Shown: positions 6,112 to 8,873 of the stretch, piece by piece | Numbering within the stretch: the first letter of the stretch is position 1 | How the letters are laid out: each line of letters starts with the position of its first letter | Program-made: the position numbers and the translations under genes | The notes under the pieces: model-generated | What the model saw: the letters and a program-made list of their open reading frames with translations, nothing else | Database searches by the model: none | Told to the model about the DNA's origin: nothing | Source: Cycloclasticus sp. | GTDB taxonomy: Bacteria > Pseudomonadota > Gammaproteobacteria > Methylococcales > Cycloclasticaceae | DNA length: 8,873 bases | Direction of reading: 5' to 3' | Assembly (NCBI GenBank): GCA_016764415.1 | Contig: JAESRY010000019.1 | Span: 828-9,700, forward strand

Positions 6112-6620
6112 ACGGCTTTCAGCATGTCCCCACATTCACGGCAGAAATATTTAATATTACGTTTTATTACCTTATTGTGTCGGCGAATTCCAAGTTCATG
6201 TTGTTGGCAGCCACAAGCATAAGGCATTGTGGAATAATGCCGCTTAGGTATATCAGTTAAATCATACGTCGCTGTGCGGCTATTATCCGCACCAAAATCA
6301 GCCATGATTGATTGCCACTCAAACCCATGCGGACGAATTCTCTTTCGGCATTTTTGCATGTCAGCGATATAGTGCGCCACTTCATGTGGCACAGTGTCTC
6401 GAAGGTTTTCTTCAAAATATTTTGAGAAAATTAATGTGTTATAGCGAATGACTTTTTTATTATGCCACAGCTTATACATTCCAATTGTATGGCCTTTCAA
6501 GTCAAACTTAACGGGAATGAGTGGGTGGCTCGTTTTATACAACTGATTGGCTAATGCGATGTATTTAGTCGTTTCGTCAACAACCGTTTGTTTTTGCTGC
6601 TGACTTAACTCGTCGTTCAT
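6108..6620 (-). CDS. sprT: SprT-like zinc metalloprotease-fold protein
   Basis: The 170-residue protein matches bacterial SprT along its full length. The HExxH metalloprotease motif is PHEVAHY (H79, E80, H83), with the probable third zinc ligand H98 in RPHGFEW. A C-terminal zinc ribbon follows, YACGCQQH (C136, C138) and CRECG (C160, C163), with the conserved RRHNKV segment (146-151) between. SprT is the bacterial relative of eukaryotic SPRTN, which degrades DNA-protein crosslinks; the bacterial protein's role is much less certain, so protease action on crosslinks is only a hypothesis. The gene is coupled at both ends by 4-base ATGA overlaps: its start overlaps the MipZ-like gene's stop, and its stop overlaps the GIY-YIG gene's start. 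The three products are likely made together. Confidence 0.93.
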   Translation of the reverse strand: MNDELSQQQKQTVVDETTKYIALANQLYKTSHPLIPVKFDLKGHTIGMYKLWHNKKVIRYNTLIFSKYFEENLRDTVPHEVAHYIADMQKCRKRIRPHGFEWQSIMADFGADNSRTATYDLTDIPKRHYSTMPYACGCQQHELGIRRHNKVIKRNIKYFCRECGDMLKAV

Positions 6621-7411
6621 TCAAACAAATTAAGGTTTTCAACTAAGGTGCGCACTTCTTGCCTCGCCGCCACATGAGACAGACTGTTCACTTTCTCGAG
6701 ATCCAAAATAGTTAGGCCACTTGGAAACATCTCTTTGTAAATAACTCGCTCATATAAACCCGGCACGTACCGGAACATAATTCGCTTTTGCAATACATCA
6801 AGCGCATCGTGAACACGCTTATTATTTCGCGAATCTAACGATGCCAAACGCGTACGCACCACTACCCAATCCATAGGCGGCTTGCCGCTAACCGAGCGAT
6901 ACTTGCGACTATCCCATACCATATCGGTATATAAACTGAACTTCTTAACCTTATAATCTGTTGGGGATACCTCACCCAGTAAATCTAAATCAATAAAACT
7001 ATCGTTGAGCGGCGTCACTAAGGTATCCGCTAAAGCATGGGCTAAACGCGATAGATAGGTATCATTACCTGGGCAATCAATCACAATGTAATCAACACGT
7101 TTATTAAATGCGTCTAACGCCGCTTGGAAATTTTTCTGATCTTCAGCTTCACGGTCTTTAATCATACTAGCCGTTGATTGAGCAACCACCTTAAATTCGG
7201 GCATTGCTACTTTCGCCCCGCCATTGGCCATAAAGGCTTGTCTGTTTTGAAGATACCGAGCAATACTCTTTTGCCGAGCATCTAGGTCAATCACAGCCAC
7301 TTTTTTATCCAAACCAAGCAAACCCACAACAATATGCATTGCAAGCGTTGATTTACCCGTACCGCCTTTTTCATTGCCTAAAACAATGATGTGCGCGTCT
7401 TTTTTATCCAT
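6617..7411 (-). CDS. MipZ-family ParA/MinD-type ATPase
   Basis: This 264-residue P-loop ATPase has the deviant Walker A motif KGGTGKST (15-22, signature lysine K15), switch I IDLDARQ (41-47) and Walker B VIDCPG (110-115). Beyond these it shares with Caulobacter MipZ features not found in ordinary ParA: the opening IVLGNEKGGTGKS, TPLNDSFIDLDLLG (133-146), the MDWVVVRTRLA block (180-190), and a C-terminal ERVIYKEMFPSGLTILDL (221-238) then HVAARQE (246-252). By alignment from memory, K15 and D44 correspond to MipZ K13 and D42. MipZ forms a gradient from ParB-bound poles and blocks FtsZ away from midcell in alphaproteobacteria. Whether this protein touches FtsZ, ParB or the nucleoid is unknown; it could have been repurposed. 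No parB neighbour is visible. AAAGGA lies ten bases before the ATG and forms part of a hairpin. It is 54 bases downstream of fabV. Confidence 0.88.
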   Translation of the reverse strand: MDKKDAHIIVLGNEKGGTGKSTLAMHIVVGLLGLDKKVAVIDLDARQKSIARYLQNRQAFMANGGAKVAMPEFKVVAQSTASMIKDREAEDQKNFQAALDAFNKRVDYIVIDCPGNDTYLSRLAHALADTLVTPLNDSFIDLDLLGEVSPTDYKVKKFSLYTDMVWDSRKYRSVSGKPPMDWVVVRTRLASLDSRNNKRVHDALDVLQKRIMFRYVPGLYERVIYKEMFPSGLTILDLEKVNSLSHVAARQEVRTLVENLNLFE

Positions 7412-7434
7412 AAAAAACTTGTCCTTTAAGACAA
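7412..7434 (-). terminator. Hairpin plus U-run between fabV and the MipZ-like gene, overlapping the latter's Shine-Dalgarno
   Basis: Read on the minus strand, TTGTCT-TAAA-GGACAA (7434 to 7419) forms a 6-bp stem, one pair being a G-U wobble, with a four-base loop. After two bases comes a run of six T (7417-7412) and then the ATG at 7411. This has the shape of a weak intrinsic terminator for fabV. The loop and 3' stem also contain the AAAGGA ribosome binding site of the next gene, so the same element may reduce or control translation of the MipZ-like protein. The stem is short, so strong termination is doubtful. Confidence 0.4.
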
Positions 7435-7465
7435 TATTCCAAATAATTTAGTTGTTAATGAAAAA

Positions 7466-8665
7466 CTACAGCGTTTCTACGTCGAACTCTACTTCAGTGT
7501 TGACGTCTTGTTCATAATCCACACCGCTTAGTTCAAAACCAAACAAATTAAGGAATTCTTTTTTATAACTCGCGTAATCGGTTAACTCGAACAAGTTTTC
7601 TGTTGTCACTTTCGGCCAAATATCAACACACTGTTGCTGAACGTCATCACGAAGTTCCCAATCATCCAATCGTATGCGGTTAGTGTCGTCTAAGTTTTTT
7701 GCGGCGCCACCGTTGAATAGTTGCGTTCTAAATAGACGGTTAATTTGTTCAATGCACCCTTCATGAATACCCGCTGCCTTCATTACTTTAAAGACCATTG
7801 AAATATATAACGGCATAACAGGAATAGCAGAACTGGCTTGGGTAATGACTGATTTTAATACGCCCACATTGGCGCTACCATTAATGCCTTTTAAATTTGC
7901 ATCAATAGCATGAGCAGCACGATCCAAGTCCATTTTCGCTTTGCCTAAGGCACCATCCCAATAAATTGGCCACGTGATCGCTGTTCCAATATAGCTATAT
8001 GCAACAGACCGGCAACCTTCTGCCAGTACACCGGCATCACTAAGCGCAGTCATCCACAGCTCCCAATCTTCACCACCCATAACGGTGATGGTATCTTCAA
8101 TTTCTTGCTCGGTTGCTGGTTCAACTTCTGCCTGAATGATTATATCTTTGTTTGTATCAATCGCTGTTGAACGATACGTTTCACCAATCGGCTTAAGACA
8201 AGAACGAGTGGCTTGTTCAGCACCTGGTACTTTGCGAACAGGTGATGCTAAAGAGTAAACAACCAAATCAATTTTACCCAAATCAGCTTTAATTAAACCA
8301 ATGGTTTTTTGCTTAGCCTCGTTTGAAAAAGCGTCACCATTTATGTGCTTTGCATATAGGCCCGCTTTTTTTGCCTCTGCATCAAATGCCGCAGTGTTAT
8401 ACCAACCTGCAGAACCTGTTTTTCTCTCTGTACCTGGTTTTTCAAAAAACACACCTATTGTTGCGGCACCCGAACCAAATGCAGCACTCACCCTAGAAGC
8501 TAAACCATAACCACTGGAGGAACCGATAACCAATACTCGTTTCGGCCCATTTTCAACCGTGCCCAATGTTTGTGTGTAATCGATTTGCTCTTGTACATTT
8601 TCCGAACAACCATCAGGGTGTGTTGTGGTACAAATAAAGCCACGAATTTTTGGTTTAATAATCAT
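7466..8665 (-). CDS. fabV: Enoyl-ACP reductase FabV (trans-2-enoyl-CoA/ACP reductase, NADH)
   Basis: FabV reduces the enoyl-ACP double bond in the last step of each fatty-acid elongation cycle; family members, such as that of Pseudomonas aeruginosa, tolerate triclosan. The protein matches the family along its full length: N-terminal [11 protein letters not shown], the NAD-binding stretch [15 protein letters not shown] (44-58), [10 protein letters not shown] (135-144), MGGEDWELW (196-204), and the catalytic Y-x8-K pair Y235/K244 in [27 protein letters not shown] and the C-terminal [14 protein letters not shown] are also present. I place the start at 8665 (399 residues), since the family begins MIIKP and this puts Y235 and K244 at their usual numbers. 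An ATG at 8674 would add three residues and lies closer to a GAGA ribosome binding site, so it remains possible. No other enoyl-ACP reductase gene is seen here. Confidence 0.96.
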   Translation of the reverse strand: MIIKPKIRGFICTTTHPDGCSENVQEQIDYTQTLGTVENGPKRVLVIGSSSGYGLASRVSAAFGSGAATIGVFFEKPGTERKTGSAGWYNTAAFDAEAKKAGLYAKHINGDAFSNEAKQKTIGLIKADLGKIDLVVYSLASPVRKVPGAEQATRSCLKPIGETYRSTAIDTNKDIIIQAEVEPATEQEIEDTITVMGGEDWELWMTALSDAGVLAEGCRSVAYSYIGTAITWPIYWDGALGKAKMDLDRAAHAIDANLKGINGSANVGVLKSVITQASSAIPVMPLYISMVFKVMKAAGIHEGCIEQINRLFRTQLFNGGAAKNLDDTNRIRLDDWELRDDVQQQCVDIWPKVTTENLFELTDYASYKKEFLNLFGFELSGVDYEQDVNTEVEFDVETL

Positions 8666-8693
8666 AATTGTCATTATTCTCGTTTAGTTTTAA

Positions 8694-8709
8694 ACCACTT
8701 TTTAGTGGT
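8694..8709. promoter_or_regulatory. Perfect 16-bp palindrome in the fabV leader (candidate operator)
   Basis: ACCACT-TTTT-AGTGGT at 8694-8709 is a perfect inverted repeat with 6-bp arms and a 4-base centre. It overlaps the end of the proposed fabV -10 element and the expected transcription start, a place where a dimeric repressor would block RNA polymerase. The same sequence in RNA would form a small hairpin about 28 bases before the start codon. It does not match the FadR site as I remember it, so the regulator is unknown. Confidence 0.4.
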
Positions 8710-8735
8710 ATATAAATGATTTCATAGCCTCTCAA
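8707..8735 (-). promoter_or_regulatory. Candidate sigma-70-type promoter for fabV
   Basis: On the minus strand TTGAGA (8735-8730) matches five of six bases of the -35 consensus. At 17-bp spacing lies TATACC (8712-8707), and an overlapping TATATA (8714-8709) is a better -10 at 15-bp spacing. The start of transcription would fall inside or just past the palindrome at 8694-8709. No other promoter-like pair stands out between the upstream gene and fabV. Confidence 0.4.
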
Positions 8736-8760
8736 AGGCTGACTCAAAAGCCCGCTAATT

Positions 8761-8781
8761 GAAAACTAACGAATCATTAGT
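8761..8781 (-). terminator. Weak intrinsic-terminator-like hairpin after the upstream partial gene
   Basis: On the minus strand ACTAAT-GATTC-GTTAGT (8781-8765) pairs as a stem of five Watson-Crick pairs plus one G-U, followed by TTTTC. It begins four bases after the stop codon at 8785. The stem is A/T-rich and the T-run short, so termination would be inefficient at best. Together with the promoter-like sequence downstream it suggests that fabV starts its own transcript. Confidence 0.3.
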
Positions 8782-8784
8782 AAT

Positions 8785-8873
8785 TTATTTCTTTTTTTCT
8801 TCTGCAAGCTCTGAAGGTATTTCCACTTCGCTCGCCAATGGGAAATCATCTTCTTTTGTAGACTCTTCCTTTT
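8785..8873 (-). CDS. C-terminal end of an unidentified protein (5' part outside the window)
   Basis: Only the last 28 codons and the TAA stop (8785-8787) are inside the window. The encoded tail is highly charged, with acidic stretches (EDD, EVEIPSELAEE) and a run of lysines at the very end (KKK). Such tails are disordered and carry no family signal, so I cannot name the gene. The case for a real gene is the open frame to the edge, the strand shared with fabV, and a stop followed by a hairpin-like sequence. Confidence 0.5.
   Translation of the reverse strand, partial: KEESTKEDDFPLASEVEIPSELAEEKKK

Noticed and set aside
5821..6222. 133-codon open frame on the plus strand
   Set aside because: It lies antisense to the GIY-YIG gene and the end of sprT, both of which have clear family motifs. 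Its own translation is basic, without recognisable motifs, and typical of a shadow frame.
5366..8665. Defence island or horizontally acquired cassette centred on the MipZ-like/SprT/GIY-YIG genes
   Set aside because: The flanking genes are core (fabV, trxC), composition looks even by eye, and there are no recombinase, toxin-antitoxin or known defence motifs. The protein families present are mostly housekeeping.
1..8873. tRNA, rRNA, CRISPR array, riboswitch or replication origin
   Set aside because: Reading both strands showed no regularly spaced repeats, no tRNA-like cloverleaf sequence in the gaps, and no gap long enough to hold an rRNA or origin. The largest gap is 168 bp.

Overview
This window looks like chromosomal DNA from a gammaproteobacterium, probably a marine member of or near the Cellvibrionales. 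TtcA, PlsB, TrxC with its zinc ribbon, Hsp33, Ung, E. coli-type MsrA, SprT and FabV are all of the gammaproteobacterial kind, and the FabV sequence, including its C-terminal tail, recalls Saccharophagus-type proteins from memory. Base composition is mid to low G+C and looks even by eye. There are no tRNA or rRNA genes, insertion sequences, CRISPR arrays or phage genes. The taxonomic call is inference.

Layout from left to right. Positions 1-1375 (minus strand) hold ttcA (tRNA 2-thiolation) followed two bases later by the start of plsB (glycerol-3-phosphate acyltransferase), which runs off the left edge. A 100-bp divergent promoter region with an imperfect dyad separates these from a plus-strand pair at 1476-3220: an ADP-ribosylglycohydrolase-fold protein whose metal-binding motifs are replaced, then ung 5 bp downstream. 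msrA (3207-3836, minus) overlaps the end of ung by 14 bp. After a 168-bp divergent gap come a small one-helix membrane protein (4005-4394), whose frame appears cut by a single TAG codon, and hslO (Hsp33, TTG start, 4500-5369). hslO converges on and overlaps trxC by 4 bp.

The right half (5366-8873) is entirely on the minus strand. In transcription order it contains the tail of an unidentified gene, a leader with a promoter-like sequence and a 16-bp palindrome, fabV (enoyl-ACP reductase), a MipZ-family ParA ATPase, SprT, a GIY-YIG domain protein and trxC. MipZ, SprT and the GIY-YIG protein are joined by two ATGA stop/start overlaps, so they form a tight translationally coupled unit.

Three themes run through the set. 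One is lipid synthesis (plsB, fabV). Another is oxidative and thiol stress defence (msrA, hslO, trxC, and perhaps ttcA with its Fe-S cluster). The third is DNA repair or chromosome upkeep (ung, SprT, the GIY-YIG protein, the MipZ-like ATPase). Most of the window is ordinary core genome. The points worth a second look are the MipZ-type ATPase in a gammaproteobacterial setting and its coupling to SprT and GIY-YIG, the degenerate ADP-ribosylglycohydrolase beside ung, the single-codon interruption in the membrane protein gene, and two hairpin or palindrome elements near fabV and mipZ. I found no clear new defence or mobile system.
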